The translations under genes and the position numbers were made by a program. Source: Marinobacterium sedimentorum (lineage in GTDB: Bacteria; Pseudomonadota; Gammaproteobacteria; Pseudomonadales; Balneatricaceae). Taken from it: 64,000 nt of DNA. The notes under the pieces were generated by a model. The model saw nothing but the letters and a program-made list of their open reading frames with translations. It was not told the DNA's origin and searched no databases. Location of the stretch: NCBI RefSeq assembly GCF_024267675.1, contig NZ_JALDYX010000002.1:248001-312000 (forward strand). Reading direction: 5' to 3'. Each line of letters starts with the position of its first letter. Position 1 is the first letter of the stretch. Positions 17,722-28,200 of this stretch are shown here, piece by piece.

Positions 17722-18414
17722 GGCGGAAGACTCCCTTGAGTATTCGATTTATGGCGGGAGACCCATTATTAGATCGAGCTCTGTCTGGGAAATAGCCATT
17801 GCCTGCACCCTTCTATCCGTTAAATGCAAGGCTGGATAGTGGGCGCTTATTCTCTAGGAGGCTGTCCGGTTCAGCCTCGCAGAAGCGCCTCGCAGCGATT
17901 TCTGGATCGGCGTATGGGGCGTTATTTGATTAGACCTGATGCCGCATAGCCGCAGGCACCGCCCGGCTCCAGGCTGCAGACTGTCTCTGTTGTCATGCAG
18001 GCCACAAGACCCGGCGATCGGGCGAATCACCAATCATTTTTCACCTTGATCCTTTCACCTCACCACTTTTACCTGAATTTCACGCCATGCAGGAAAGGGA
18101 TAAAGGCTGTCACAAACTGGATAGTGGCCGGCAGGGCTCCCGCCGTAAGCTGGATGCAAATGAGGAGGGCACCCCATGCATTCTCAGCTGTTGGCATCAT
18201 CCATTCGTGGGATGACTGCTACACAGGAACTGTTAGCCAGGTGCCAGCCTTGTCATTGGCGAGGGATACATGTGGCGGTAGGGAATTCAGCCTGCGCCGT
18301 CGTATCAAACTGCCCAAGGCCGTTAAGCCGCCCAGATGATTACCACGCAGGTCAGTGCGCCCTGCAAAAAAGACGCTGCGTAAGTGCTATCTAAAACAAG
18401 AGGGAGTGAACGAT
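17722..18414. other. Divergent control region between livK and benA
   Basis: Nearly 700 bases without a convincing gene. It contains the tandem XylS/BenR-type repeats at 18088-18123, placed so that benA transcription would start roughly around 18160 and give a leader of about 250 bases. Short open frames in the leader (for example from the ATG at 18176) have no recognisable product. The benA ribosome binding site is AGAGGGAGTG just before 18415. Confidence 0.6.
18088..18123 (+). promoter_or_regulatory. Tandem XylS/BenR-type operator upstream of benABCD
   Basis: TGCAGGAAAGGGATA at 18088-18102 fits the XylS/BenR half-site TGCA-N6-GGNTA. After exactly six bases comes a second repeat, GTCACAAACTGGATA at 18109-18123, a weaker match (GTCA for TGCA, GGATA conserved). 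Two 15-bp repeats spaced by 6 bp is the known architecture of the XylS-controlled Pm and BenR-controlled Pben promoters. The XylS/BenR-like protein at 2800-3756 is the obvious candidate activator. Confidence 0.75.
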
Positions 18415-19794
18415 ATGACGACCAAACTCGACAAGCTCGCAGACAAGGTGCGCAACGCCGTTGTCGCCGACCCAGAAACCGGTCGCTATCAGTGCGATCG
18501 CGGCATTTTCACGGATCAGGAACTGTTCGATCTGGAAATGAAGTACATCTTCGAAGGCAACTGGGTGTATCTGGCGCACGAAAATCAGATTCCGAATCCG
18601 GGTGATTACTACACCATCACCGTGGGTCGCCAGCCGGTGGTTATCACCCGCGCCAAAGATGGCGAACTCAAGGCGCTGCTGAACACCTGCTCCCACCGTG
18701 GCGCCACATTGTGCCGCAAAAAACGTGGCAACAAGGCCTCCTTCACCTGTCCGTTCCACGGCTGGACATTCCGTAACGATGGCAAACTGCTCAAAGCCAA
18801 AGACCAGAAGACGGGCGGCTATCCGGAACAGTTTAATACCGAAGGTTCACATGACCTGAAGCAGCTGCCGAAGTTCGTCAATTACAGGGGTTTCCTGTTC
18901 GGCAGTCTCAATGACGATGTGGCGCCACTGGAAGAGTACCTGGGTGAAACAACCAAGATCATCGACAACATTGTGGATCAGTCGGAAGACGGTCTGGAAG
19001 TTCTGCGCGGCAGCTCGACCTACACCTACGAAGGCAACTGGAAACTGACCGCTGAAAACGGCGCTGACGGCTATCACGTGGGCACGGTGCACTGGAATTA
19101 TCTGTCCACCATGGGGCAGCGGGACTACGACAAGGGTGGCACCGAGGCGGTAGACGCCAAGAGCTGGTCTGCCGATGGCGGCTTCTATTCCTTTGAAAAC
19201 GGCCACATGATGCTGTGGACCCGTCTGCTAAACCCGCAAGTACGTCCGATCTTCACCCAGCTGGATCGTCTGAAAAAGACTTTTGGCGAGGCGCGTGCCG
19301 ATTCCATTGTTGGCACCACCAAAAACCTTTTAGTGTACCCGAACGTCTATCTGATGGATCAATTCTCCACACAGATCCGGGTGACGCGCCCGATCGCTGT
19401 CAACAAGACAGAAGTGACCATCTACGCCTTTGCTCCGAAAAACGAGCCGGCAGAACTGCGTGCCAAGCGTATTCGTCAATATGAAGACTTCTTCAACGTG
19501 ACAGGCATGGGCACCCCGGATGACCTGGAAGAGTTCCGGGCCTGCCAGAACGGTTACGAAGCAGGCGGCATGCGCTGGAACGACATGAGTCGTGGTGCCA
19601 ACCAGCACTGGATTGACGGCGCGGACGAACACGCCAAACAGATCGACCTGAAGCCCATCATGAGTGGTTCCCGGCCGGACGATGAAGGCCTGTACGTGAA
19701 CCATCACCAGCACTGGCAGGTTGAGATGATCCGTGCCATAGATGCCGAACGTGCCCGTTTAATTCCCGTGACTTCAGAGGAGACCTCCGCATGA
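18415..19794 (+). CDS. benA: Benzoate 1,2-dioxygenase large (alpha) subunit
   Basis: 459 residues from ATG 18415; the frame extends to 18355 but GAGGGAG precedes the later ATG. Alpha subunit of the oxygenase that converts benzoate to 1,6-dihydroxycyclohexa-2,4-diene-1-carboxylate. The Rieske centre is formed by CSHRG (near 97) and CPFHGW (near 117). The catalytic mononuclear iron site lies in [13 protein letters not shown] (near 215-227). Length and sequence fit the BenA/XylX group rather than naphthalene-type dioxygenases. It overlaps benB by 4 bases. First gene of benABCD, transcribed away from the liv-type importer. Confidence 0.95.
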   Translation: MTTKLDKLADKVRNAVVADPETGRYQCDRGIFTDQELFDLEMKYIFEGNWVYLAHENQIPNPGDYYTITVGRQPVVITRAKDGELKALLNTCSHRGATLCRKKRGNKASFTCPFHGWTFRNDGKLLKAKDQKTGGYPEQFNTEGSHDLKQLPKFVNYRGFLFGSLNDDVAPLEEYLGETTKIIDNIVDQSEDGLEVLRGSSTYTYEGNWKLTAENGADGYHVGTVHWNYLSTMGQRDYDKGGTEAVDAKSWSADGGFYSFENGHMMLWTRLLNPQVRPIFTQLDRLKKTFGEARADSIVGTTKNLLVYPNVYLMDQFSTQIRVTRPIAVNKTEVTIYAFAPKNEPAELRAKRIRQYEDFFNVTGMGTPDDLEEFRACQNGYEAGGMRWNDMSRGANQHWIDGADEHAKQIDLKPIMSGSRPDDEGLYVNHHQHWQVEMIRAIDAERARLIPVTSEETSA

Positions 19795-20282
19795 GCCAGA
19801 GCTACCACGACATTGAGCAGTTCATTATTCGCGAGGCCCGCTTTCTGGACGACCGGGAGTGGGACAACTGGCTGGCCTGCTATCACGAGGACGTGAGCTA
19901 CTGGATGCCCGCCTGGGATGACGAGGATGAGCTGACTGAAGATCCGCAAACCGAGATCTCGCTCATCTACTATCCCAATAAAAAGGGCCTGGAAGACCGG
20001 GTATACCGGATCAAGACCGAGCGTTCTGGCGCCAGCACCTTGCCACAGCCACGCACCACCCACTTCACCAGCAACCTGGAGATTCTGTCCCAGGATGACA
20101 AGGAAGTGAAGCTGCGGTTTAACTGGCTGACCAAGGCCTACCGCTACAAAACAATGGCTGAGTTTTTCGGAACCTCTTACTGCACCCTGGATATCACTGG
20201 TGCGCAGCCGCTGATCCGCGAGAAGAAGCTGGTTCTGAGCAACGATTGCATCAATCAGGTGCTTGACATTTACCACCTGTAA
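19791..20282 (+). CDS. benB: Benzoate 1,2-dioxygenase small (beta) subunit
   Basis: 163 residues, the usual length of BenB. It adopts the NTF2-like fold of Rieske dioxygenase beta subunits ([33 protein letters not shown] near the N-terminus), which stabilise the alpha3-beta3 hexamer and carry no metal. The ATG overlaps the benA stop (ATGA), indicating translational coupling. Confidence 0.94.
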   Translation: MSQSYHDIEQFIIREARFLDDREWDNWLACYHEDVSYWMPAWDDEDELTEDPQTEISLIYYPNKKGLEDRVYRIKTERSGASTLPQPRTTHFTSNLEILSQDDKEVKLRFNWLTKAYRYKTMAEFFGTSYCTLDITGAQPLIREKKLVLSNDCINQVLDIYHL

Positions 20283-20301
20283 TTGATGGGAGAGCATCAT
20301 C

Positions 20302-21318
20302 ATGAGTTATAACATTGCCCTGAATTTTGAAGACGGCGTTACCCGTTTTGTGACCTGCAAGGAAGGTGAAACAGTTCTTGATGCCGCCTACCGTGCGCAG
20401 ATAAATCTACCCATGGACTGCTCCGATGGCGTTTGTGGTACCTGTAAAGGTAGCTGCCATCAAGGCAAGTTCGACCTGGGTGATGAGTACCTTGACGAAG
20501 CGCTGTCAGAGGAAGAAGCCGAACAGGGCATGGTCCTGACCTGCCAGATGGTGCCCTCCAGCGATTGCGTGGTGGACGTGCCCGTGGCGTCCACCATGTG
20601 CAAGACCGGTAAGGCGCAAGTGACCGGCACGGTAGCGGAGGTCAAGCTGATTTCAGCGACCTCCATCGAACTGAAAATCACCGCCGATAGTGATATTGCC
20701 TTCCTGCCGGGCCAGTACGTGAATATCCAGGTGCCGGGCACTAAAGAAGTTCGAGCCTATTCGTTCAGTTCCCTGACCGGTAGCCGGGACCTCAGCTTCC
20801 TGATCCGCAATGTGCCAGGCGGCTTGATGAGCTCCTGGCTGGTGGATACGGCCAAGCCCGGCGACAAGGTCAGTCTGACAGGCCCTATGGGCGTGTTTTA
20901 CCTGCGCCCGATCGAGCGCCCCATTCTGATGCTGGCCGGTGGTACCGGGCTGGCACCCTTCCTGGCCAAGCTCGAGTATATGAAGGCCCAGAATCTTACC
21001 AGTCAGCCCACGCACCTGATTTACGGTGTGACCAACGACGAAGATCTGGTGTATGTGGCCGAACTTGAGAAGTTTGCCCAAGAGATGGACAACTTCAGCG
21101 TTCGCACCGTAGTGGCCAGTGCTGAGAGTGGGCATCCACACAAGGGCTATGTCACCAATCATATGGATGAGGCACCGATTAACGACGGTGATGTTGATGT
21201 GTACCTCTGTGGCCCGCCTCCAATGGTGGATGCCGTGCTGCATTATTTCCGGGAACAGGGCATTAAACCGAATTCCTTTCACTATGAGAAATTCACCGCC
21301 AGCGCACCCGGGGAGTAA
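20302..21318 (+). CDS. benC: Benzoate 1,2-dioxygenase electron transfer component (ferredoxin reductase)
   Basis: 338 residues. An N-terminal plant-type [2Fe-2S] ferredoxin domain has cysteines in DCSDGVCGTCKGSC (near 38-50) and LTCQ (near 76). It is followed by an FAD-binding domain (RAYSFSS near 149) and an NADH-binding domain (MLAGGTGLAPFL near 211; CGPPPMVDAV near 303). It passes electrons from NADH to the BenAB oxygenase. The start lies 19 bases after benB with GGGAGAG upstream. Confidence 0.95.
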   Translation: MSYNIALNFEDGVTRFVTCKEGETVLDAAYRAQINLPMDCSDGVCGTCKGSCHQGKFDLGDEYLDEALSEEEAEQGMVLTCQMVPSSDCVVDVPVASTMCKTGKAQVTGTVAEVKLISATSIELKITADSDIAFLPGQYVNIQVPGTKEVRAYSFSSLTGSRDLSFLIRNVPGGLMSSWLVDTAKPGDKVSLTGPMGVFYLRPIERPILMLAGGTGLAPFLAKLEYMKAQNLTSQPTHLIYGVTNDEDLVYVAELEKFAQEMDNFSVRTVVASAESGHPHKGYVTNHMDEAPINDGDVDVYLCGPPPMVDAVLHYFREQGIKPNSFHYEKFTASAPGE

Positions 21319-21323
21319 GCCGC

Positions 21324-22103
21324 ATGAAAGCCCGTTTTACTCAAAAGGTAATGGTGATTACCGGGGCCGCGCAGGGTATCGGCAAGCGTGTGGCAGAACT
21401 GGCGGCCGCAGAAGGTGCCAGGCTGTTGCTGGTCGATATCACGGATCATATACAGAGCGTTGCGGCACAGCTGCGTGAGCAGGGTGCCGACGCCGTAGCG
21501 GTTCAGGCCAACCTTGAAACCTGGGCCGGGGCGCAAGCCATTATGGACGAGGCCCACAAGCACTTTGGCCGTATCGACATTCTGATCAACAATGTTGGCG
21601 GCACCATCTGGGCACAGCCGTTCGACCAGTACACGCCGGAGCAGATCGAAAAGGAAATCCAGCGCTCGCTGTTTACCACGCTCTGGTGCTGCCGTGCTGT
21701 ATTGCCCTACATGCTGGAGCAAAAGGGCGGGGTGATTGTAAACGTATCCTCCGTAGCCACGCGCGGCTTGATGCGAGTGCCTTATGGTGCGGCCAAGGGC
21801 GGCGTGAACGCCATGACCGTGAACATGGCGTACGAGTATGCGCCACACAACATCAGGGTGAATGCCACAGCTCCTGGCGGTACCGAAGCGCCTCCGCGGC
21901 TGACGCCACGCAATACACAGGCGCAAAGCGAGCAGGAAAAGGGGTGGTATCAGCAGTTGGTTGACCAGACCAAGGAAAACAGCCTGATGCACCGCTACGG
22001 CACTTTGGACGAGCAGGCGGAGCCAATCCTGTTTTTGGCATCCGACGCCGCCAGTTTCATCACCGGCACCATTGTCCCGGTAGCAGGGGGAGACCTGGGT
22101 TAA
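21324..22103 (+). CDS. benD: 1,6-Dihydroxycyclohexa-2,4-diene-1-carboxylate dehydrogenase
   Basis: 259-residue short-chain dehydrogenase. NAD-binding motif GAAQGIGKRV near residue 13, NNVGG near 90, catalytic Ser in NVSSVAT and the YGAAKGG Tyr-Lys pair near 154. It oxidises and decarboxylates the benzoate cis-diol to catechol. It follows benC by 5 bases, within the same operon. No catechol-cleaving gene is present in the window, so catechol must be processed by genes elsewhere. Confidence 0.93.
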   Translation: MKARFTQKVMVITGAAQGIGKRVAELAAAEGARLLLVDITDHIQSVAAQLREQGADAVAVQANLETWAGAQAIMDEAHKHFGRIDILINNVGGTIWAQPFDQYTPEQIEKEIQRSLFTTLWCCRAVLPYMLEQKGGVIVNVSSVATRGLMRVPYGAAKGGVNAMTVNMAYEYAPHNIRVNATAPGGTEAPPRLTPRNTQAQSEQEKGWYQQLVDQTKENSLMHRYGTLDEQAEPILFLASDAASFITGTIVPVAGGDLG

Positions 22104-22269
22104 GGTGCGCCGCTACTCAGTGTCCGACGCGACATAAGAGTTTCGCGACGAGCAACCTGAGATTTGGCGCCTTGATACAAGTTTCAGTTATTAGGCAGCC
22201 AGTCTGACTGTGTATGTACAAGGATGTACGGTATGCCGCGGGCGCATGGATGCGCAAGAGTGGCGATGG

Positions 22270-22302
22270 CCCCGGCGCTTAAGCGTGCGGGGTCTTTTTT
22301 TC
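22270..22302 (+). terminator. Rho-independent terminator after benD
   Basis: CCCCGGCGCTT pairs with AAGCGTGCGGGG (one mismatch/bulge) and is followed by TCTTTTTTTC. It sits between benD and benE, so benE may depend on read-through or its own promoter. Confidence 0.75.
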
Positions 22303-22344
22303 TTAAGCAGAGCCTGCCCGGATAACAACAACGGATTCATACTT

Positions 22345-23538
22345 ATGTCGAGACTTCTGCGAGACCTTTCTGTGCCGGCGGTCGTCGCCGGTCTTGTGGC
22401 CGTGCTGGTGTCCTATTCGGGGCCTTTGGCGATCTTTTTCCAGGCCGCCCAAAGCGCCGACATATCCCCCGAGATGATGACGTCCTGGGTCTGGGCCATT
22501 TCCATCGGTGCCGCCATTTCCGGTATCGGACTCAGCCTCTGGCTGCGGGTGCCGATTGTCACCGCCTGGTCGGCGCCGGGCACGGCGCTGCTGGTATCGC
22601 TGTTTGCGCAGCTGTCGATCAATGAGGCCGTGGGTGCCTATATCACGGCGGCGCTGATCATTTTTGTCATCGGCATAACGGGTCTGTTTGACCGCGTCAT
22701 CAGCCTGATTCCGCGCAGCGTGGCGGCGGCCATGATGGCCGGCATACTGTTTGATTTCGGCCTCGGCGCCTTCCGTGCACTGGAATCCATTCCGCTGGTG
22801 GCCATTGCCATGGTGCTGGCCTACCTGGTGCTCAAGCAGTTCAGCCGCAGCTATTTTCTGGTGCTGCTGTTCGGTGTCGGTGTACTGCTGTCGCTGGTCG
22901 CGCTGGATGCCGATCTCAGCCGGCTGGAATGGAGCCTTGCGAGCCCGCAGTTCATTGCCCCGGTCTGGACCTGGCATGCCACCCTGAGCCTCGCGCTGCC
23001 GCTGGTGATCGTCAGCCTTACCGGGCAGTTCCTGCCGGGTTTCGCGGTACTTAAAACCTCGGGCTATCAGGTCTCGACGCGTCCGATCATTAGTGCTTCC
23101 AGCCTGGTGTCCATCCCCATGGCATTTTTTGGCGGCATTACCACAGTGGTTGCTGCCATTACTGCATCCCTGTGCACCGGCCCCGATGCCCATCCGGACC
23201 CCGCCAAGCGCTATGTGGCCGGTATCGCCAATGGTGTCTTCTATCTGATCGGCGGCTGCTTCGCCGGCTCCATCGTGCTGTTTTTCTCGATCTTTCCGGC
23301 CCAGATGATTGCGATCCTCGCGGGCCTGGCGCTGCTCGGGGCGATCAGCGCCAGCCTGAGCACGGCAATGCAGGACAGGGGGCAGCTTGATGCCACGCTG
23401 ATCACCTTCATGACCACCGCCTCGGGGGTCACGGTGTTCGGCATAGGCGCGGCCTTCTGGGGTGTGGTGCTGGGCTCTGTGGCCTATGGCGTGATGAACC
23501 GGGGCGCCGCCCTGATCGGCGCGCTGGCCCGGGAATAG
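22345..23538 (+). CDS. benE: Benzoate/H+ symporter BenE
   Basis: 397 residues from ATG 22345 (MSRLLRDLSVPAVVAGLVAV); the frame upstream to 22210 runs through the terminator and is rejected. About 11-12 hydrophobic helices of the BenE family; APGTALLVSLFAQL near residue 82 and the GGITTVVAAITASLCTGPDAHPDP region near 255-278 are characteristic. It imports benzoate with protons. It gives the locus a second possible uptake route besides the Liv-type ABC system. It is separated from benD by a terminator. Confidence 0.9.
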   Translation: MSRLLRDLSVPAVVAGLVAVLVSYSGPLAIFFQAAQSADISPEMMTSWVWAISIGAAISGIGLSLWLRVPIVTAWSAPGTALLVSLFAQLSINEAVGAYITAALIIFVIGITGLFDRVISLIPRSVAAAMMAGILFDFGLGAFRALESIPLVAIAMVLAYLVLKQFSRSYFLVLLFGVGVLLSLVALDADLSRLEWSLASPQFIAPVWTWHATLSLALPLVIVSLTGQFLPGFAVLKTSGYQVSTRPIISASSLVSIPMAFFGGITTVVAAITASLCTGPDAHPDPAKRYVAGIANGVFYLIGGCFAGSIVLFFSIFPAQMIAILAGLALLGAISASLSTAMQDRGQLDATLITFMTTASGVTVFGIGAAFWGVVLGSVAYGVMNRGAALIGALARE

Positions 23539-23580
23539 GGCCAGGCAGGCGGCAAAGACCTGGCACCTTGGCGGGGCACG

Positions 23581-23615
23581 AAAAAAGGGCCATCAGTTCG
23601 CTGATGGCCCTTTTT
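23581..23615. terminator. Bidirectional terminator between benE and the thiolase gene
   Basis: AAAAAAGGGCCATCAG, loop TTCG, CTGATGGCCCTTTTT. A perfect stem with A- and T-tracts on either side serves both convergent genes. Confidence 0.92.
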
Positions 23616-23679
23616 CTGTATCGTCTGCTACAACTGTCAGCGCTTTATCATTAAGGCGTGCTTAGACTCTTTTGATGGA

Positions 23680-24861
23680 TCAGAGCCGTTCGAAGATCAC
23701 CGCGATACCCTGACCACCGCCGATGCACATGGTCACCAGGGCATACTTGCCATTGGTGCGGTGAAGCTCATAAATCGCCTTGGTTGCGATAAAAGCGCCG
23801 GAGCAGCCGATGGGGTGACCCATGGCAATGGCGCCGCCGTTGGGGTTGGTTTTGGCAGGGTCCAGTTCCAGCCCCTTGGCCACGGCCAGGGCCTGGGCGG
23901 CGAAGGCTTCGTTGGACTCGATTACGTCCATCTGGTTGAGGTTCAGGCCGGCCTTCTTCAGCGCCAGACGGGACGCCGGAATCGGGCCTTCACCCATGAT
24001 GTGGTTCGGTACGCCGGCCACGGCGTAGGACACCAGGCGAGCCAGGGGTGTCTGGCCGGCCTTGGCGGCGGTGTCGGCATTGGCCAGCACCATGAAGGCG
24101 GCGCCATCGTTGAGGCCTGAGGCGTTGCCGGCGGTAACGGTGCCGTCCTTCTTGAACGCCGGGCGCATCTTGGCCAGGGTTTCCATAGTGGTGCCGGCTT
24201 TGACGTGCTCGTCGGTATCGAAGGTGATATCGCCCTTGCGGCTTTTCAGCGTCACCGGCACGATCTGGGATTTGAAGCGGCCTTCCTCGATGGCAAGGGC
24301 TGCACGGCGGTGGGATTCCACGGCCACGGCATCCTGGTCTTCACGGCTGAAGTTCCATTTTTCCGCCAGGTTCTCGGCGGTAATACCCATATGACCGACG
24401 CCGAAGGGATCGTTGAGGGTCGCTACCATCATGTCGATCATGGTGGTATCGCCCATGCGCGCGCCGGAGCGCATCGCCGGGGACAGGTAACCGGCGCGGG
24501 ACATCACCTCAACGCCGCCGCCGACGCCGTATTCACAGTCGCCGAGCATGATCGACTGGGAGGTGGATACGATGGCCTGCAGGCCAGAACTGCACAGGCG
24601 GTTGACCGCCATGGCGACGGATTCCATCGGCAGACCGGCCTGGATCGAGGCCACGCGCGCCACATAGGCGAAACGCGAATCGGTGGGAATACAGTGACCG
24701 GCGGTCACATAGTTGATCTGCTGCGGGTCCACTTTAGAGCGCTCTACCGCCGCCTTCATCACCTGGCCGGCCAGTTCCGCAGGCTCTATCTGGCTCAGGC
24801 CGCCACCAAAGGTGCCGATGCCGGAACGGGTAGCGCTGAGTACAACAACATCATGACTCAT
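23680..24861 (-). CDS. bktB: Beta-ketothiolase (acetyl-CoA acyltransferase), BktB-like
   Basis: 393 residues. Cytoplasmic thiolase joining or cleaving 3-ketoacyl-CoA with CoA. The active-site cysteine lies in NRLCSSGLQAI (near 90). The C-terminal signatures NPNGGAIAMGHPIGCSGA (His near 350) and CIGGGQG (Cys near 380) are intact. The sequence (RSGIGTFGGGL, GHMGITAENLAEKW, TFDTDEHV) follows BktB of Cupriavidus more closely than PcaF or FadA. A role in polyhydroxyalkanoate precursor supply or in degradation of 3-ketoacyl-CoA is possible. GGAGAAAAG precedes the ATG. It is monocistronic, bounded by a terminator shared with benE. Confidence 0.85.
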   Translation of the reverse strand: MSHDVVVLSATRSGIGTFGGGLSQIEPAELAGQVMKAAVERSKVDPQQINYVTAGHCIPTDSRFAYVARVASIQAGLPMESVAMAVNRLCSSGLQAIVSTSQSIMLGDCEYGVGGGVEVMSRAGYLSPAMRSGARMGDTTMIDMMVATLNDPFGVGHMGITAENLAEKWNFSREDQDAVAVESHRRAALAIEEGRFKSQIVPVTLKSRKGDITFDTDEHVKAGTTMETLAKMRPAFKKDGTVTAGNASGLNDGAAFMVLANADTAAKAGQTPLARLVSYAVAGVPNHIMGEGPIPASRLALKKAGLNLNQMDVIESNEAFAAQALAVAKGLELDPAKTNPNGGAIAMGHPIGCSGAFIATKAIYELHRTNGKYALVTMCIGGGQGIAVIFERL

Positions 24862-25231
24862 TGTTCTTTTCTCCAGATGTGGATGCCGGCCCGGGTCTTC
24901 TTTTGGACGTGTCTCGCCCAGTGCAAAGGTTCATCGGTAACCGGAGGGGGACATTGATTACAAGCGTTTGGGCAGCGTAAATCAAGCGTGAATTGGTCTA
25001 GCAGATTGTCGGACTTACCACTGATATACTCGGCTGGGCCATCTGGCCGGGGTGCGGGAAAATAAAGCTATGCTCTAAGGGGGAGAGGTTAGAGCGCCGG
25101 TTTGTTATCGATTGACGGGCGCTGAGCAAGTAGCCAAAGAGCAGATGCATCGCGTTATCAGGGAACGACAGACCCGGTTTCTGCACAGGTTTTTGCCGTG
25201 TGATGCGGCGCAAGCGGGAGTCCGGGGTCTT
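24862..25231. other. Divergent promoter region between thiolase and cyclase genes
   Basis: About 370 bases. An open frame on the plus strand runs back to 25112 in phase with the cyclase gene but lacks family features, so it is treated as leader. No clear operator or stem-loop was recognised. Confidence 0.5.
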
Positions 25232-28200
25232 ATGTTTTGTAGCCAGTGCGCCTTTGAAAATCCGCCGGGTTCCAAGGTCTGTGGCCAGTGTGCCGCAGTG
25301 CTCGATCCGGTGTGCCCGGCCTGTGGCAGCAGTGTTATGGAAACGGCGAAATTCTGCAGCGAATGTGGCGCCGCGCTCCACGCAGAAGGCCAGCCTTCGC
25401 GCAAAGGTGTGACAGGCACTTCCCGGGTATCGGCCCCGATTGGCTACACGCCGGCCCACCTCACCGAACGTATACTTGCCGAACAGGCCGCCCTGCAGGC
25501 CCGTGCCGCGGCGAACGGCGAGCGCAAGACCATCAGCGTGCTCTTTGCCGACATGGCTGGCTCCACTGCCCTGATTCAGGGTCTGGATCCCGAAGAGGTG
25601 CGTCAGCTGATAGACCCGGTACTGGCGCTGATGATGGATGCGGTGCACCACTACGAAGGCTATGTCGCCAAATCCCTGGGAGATGGCATCCTGGCGCTGT
25701 TCGGGGCGCCGATTGCCCATGAGGATCACCCGCAGCGGGCGCTCTATGCGGCGCTTCGAATGCAGGACGCCATGCGCCTCTATGCCGACCGGCTGCGCCT
25801 GGATCAGGCTATACCACTGCAGATTCGCGTCGGCATTCATACCGGTGAGGTGGTGGTGCGGGCCATTCGTACCGACAGTCTGCAGACGGACTATGACCCG
25901 GTGGGACAGACCATCCACATTGCCTCGCGCATGGAGGGTATCGCGGTTCCGGGGTCGATCGTTGTCAGTGAGTCCACCTACCGGCTGACCGACGGCTATC
26001 TGGCCTTCAGGCCACTGGGGGTGACACCGGTCAAGGGCATGTCCGAACCCCAGGCGGCATTTGAGGTGCTGGGACTCGGCCCCCTGCGAACCCGCCTGCA
26101 GGTATCTGCCGAGCGCGGGCTGGTGCCCTTTGTAGGTCGCAGGCCGGAGCTGGCGCAGCTGCAGTATTCGTACGATCAGGCTTGTGCCGGGCTCGGGCAG
26201 GTTGTCGGCGTGGTTGGCGAGCCGGGTGTCGGCAAGTCGCGGCTGTTCTACGAATTCACCCTTGGGTCTAAGGACAGTTGCCTGTTGCTGGAAACCTTTT
26301 CCGTGTCCCACGGCAAGGCGTTTGCGTACCGGCCGCTGATCGAGCTGCTGCGCAACTACCTGCAATTGAGTCCGCAGGATGATGAGCGCCGCCGGCGCGA
26401 GATGATGACCGGCAGAATACTGACGCTGGATCGCGCCCTGGAAGACTGCCTGCCCTATCTGTTTTATCTTCTGGGGCTGGCCGAATCGAACTCGCCCCTG
26501 GCACAGATGGATTCTGCACTGCGGCGCGCCCGAACCTTCGATGCGTTGCGCCGGGTGCTGCTGCGCGAAAGCGTTAACCAGCCACTGCTGCTGGTATTCG
26601 AGGATCTGCAATGGCTGGACCAGGAAACCGAGGCATTTCTGGAGTATTTTCGCGCCGGCATCGCGTCTGCGCGTATTTTACTGCTGGTTAACTATCGCCC
26701 CGAATACCGCCACGACTGGGCGCAAAGCAGCAATTACGCCCAGCTAATGCTGCAGCCTCTGGGGCAGCAGGAAACAGAGGAACTGCTGGACGCTCTGCTG
26801 GGGCTCGATGCATCGTTGGGCGCACTCAAGCCCCGCATTCTGGCGCAAACCGGGGGGAATCCGTTCTTTATCGAAGAGGTGGTGCAGACGCTGGTGGAAG
26901 AGCAGCTGCTCAGTGGCAGTGCCGGGCACTATCGGCTCGATCAGACACCGGACAATCTGCATATTCCCACCACGGTTCAGGGGGTTCTGTGTGCCCGTAT
27001 TGATCGGCTGTTGGCCACGGAGAAAACCCTGCTGCAAACCCTGGCGGTGATGGGCAAGGATTTCCCCTGGAGCCTGATACAGCGTGTGGTTGAGCAGCCG
27101 GACGACGTTCTGCGGCGCGGGCTTGCCCGGTTACAGGCGGGTGAGTTTATCTACCAGCATCCGGGATTCCCGGAGATTGAGTACAGCTTCAAGCACGGCC
27201 TGACGCAGCAGGTGGCCTACGGCACCCTGCTGCTGCAACGCCGCCGCCAGTTACATGAGCGTACGGCCCAGGCCATGGAGATCCTGTTTCAGGATGTGCT
27301 GGAGCAACACTGCAGTGAGCTCGCCTGGCACTATGGCCATAGCGACAACACCGCCAAGGCGGTGGAGTACCTGCAGCGCGCTGGCTACCAGGCGGCACAG
27401 CGCTCGGCCAATCATGAAGCCATGACCCATCTGGGCCAGGCGCTGGAATTGTTGCAGTCTCTGCCCGAATCGCCCCAGCGTGACCACTGCGAACTGGCGC
27501 TGCAGATAGTGCTGGGCCCTATCTACATGGCCAGCCTTGGCTATGCCGCGCCCGAGGTTGAAGGCACCTATAGTCGGGCACTGACGCTGGCCCGCCGTCT
27601 GGGCGAAGCGCCGCAACTGTTCTCGGTGCTGGTGGGCTTGCGGCGTTTCTACAATCTGCGGGCAGAGTTTGGCCGTGCCCAGGAAGTTGGCCTGCTGTTG
27701 CTGAGTCAGGCCCAGAGCAGCGCAGATCCGGATCTGCTGCTGGAGGCCCATGCGGCCATAGGGCCCACCTGCTTTTTTATGGGCGATTTCGCTGCCGCCA
27801 GGCGTCACCTCGAGGCGGTATGCCAGGGCTATAACCCGCAGCGACACCGGCATCATGCGTTCGATTACGGCATGGACCCCGGTGTGCTGGGACACAATTT
27901 CATGGCCTGGGTGCTGTGGTTTTGCGGTCAGCCGGATACCGCCATGCGTCGCTGTGAAAAGATGCTCTCGCTGGCAGAAAAAGTTAATCACCCCTTTAGT
28001 CTGGCCTTTGCCCTGGGCTATGCCGCCGAGCTGTATCAGCTGCGCGGAGAGGTCGAACGGGTGCGCGAACGGGCCGAGGCCGCAGTGGCGCTCTCGATCG
28101 AACAGGGATTTCCGTACTGGCAGGCCCAGGGCGGCGTGCTGCTCGGCTGGGTAATGGCCGAGCAGGGCGATGCCGACCGCGGTATTGAGAAAATGCGCGC

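Noticed and set aside
22210..22344. Longer BenE start
   Set aside because: The extension is encoded by the benD terminator hairpin and is not hydrophobic like the family N-terminus.
23680..24861. Thiolase as PcaF of the beta-ketoadipate pathway
   Set aside because: Sequence follows BktB-type thiolases rather than PcaF, and no catechol or beta-ketoadipate genes are nearby.
24998..26611. 537-codon minus-strand frame opposite the cyclase gene
   Set aside because: Shadow of the zinc-ribbon/cyclase protein; composition is unlike a real protein and it runs through the other gene's promoter region.
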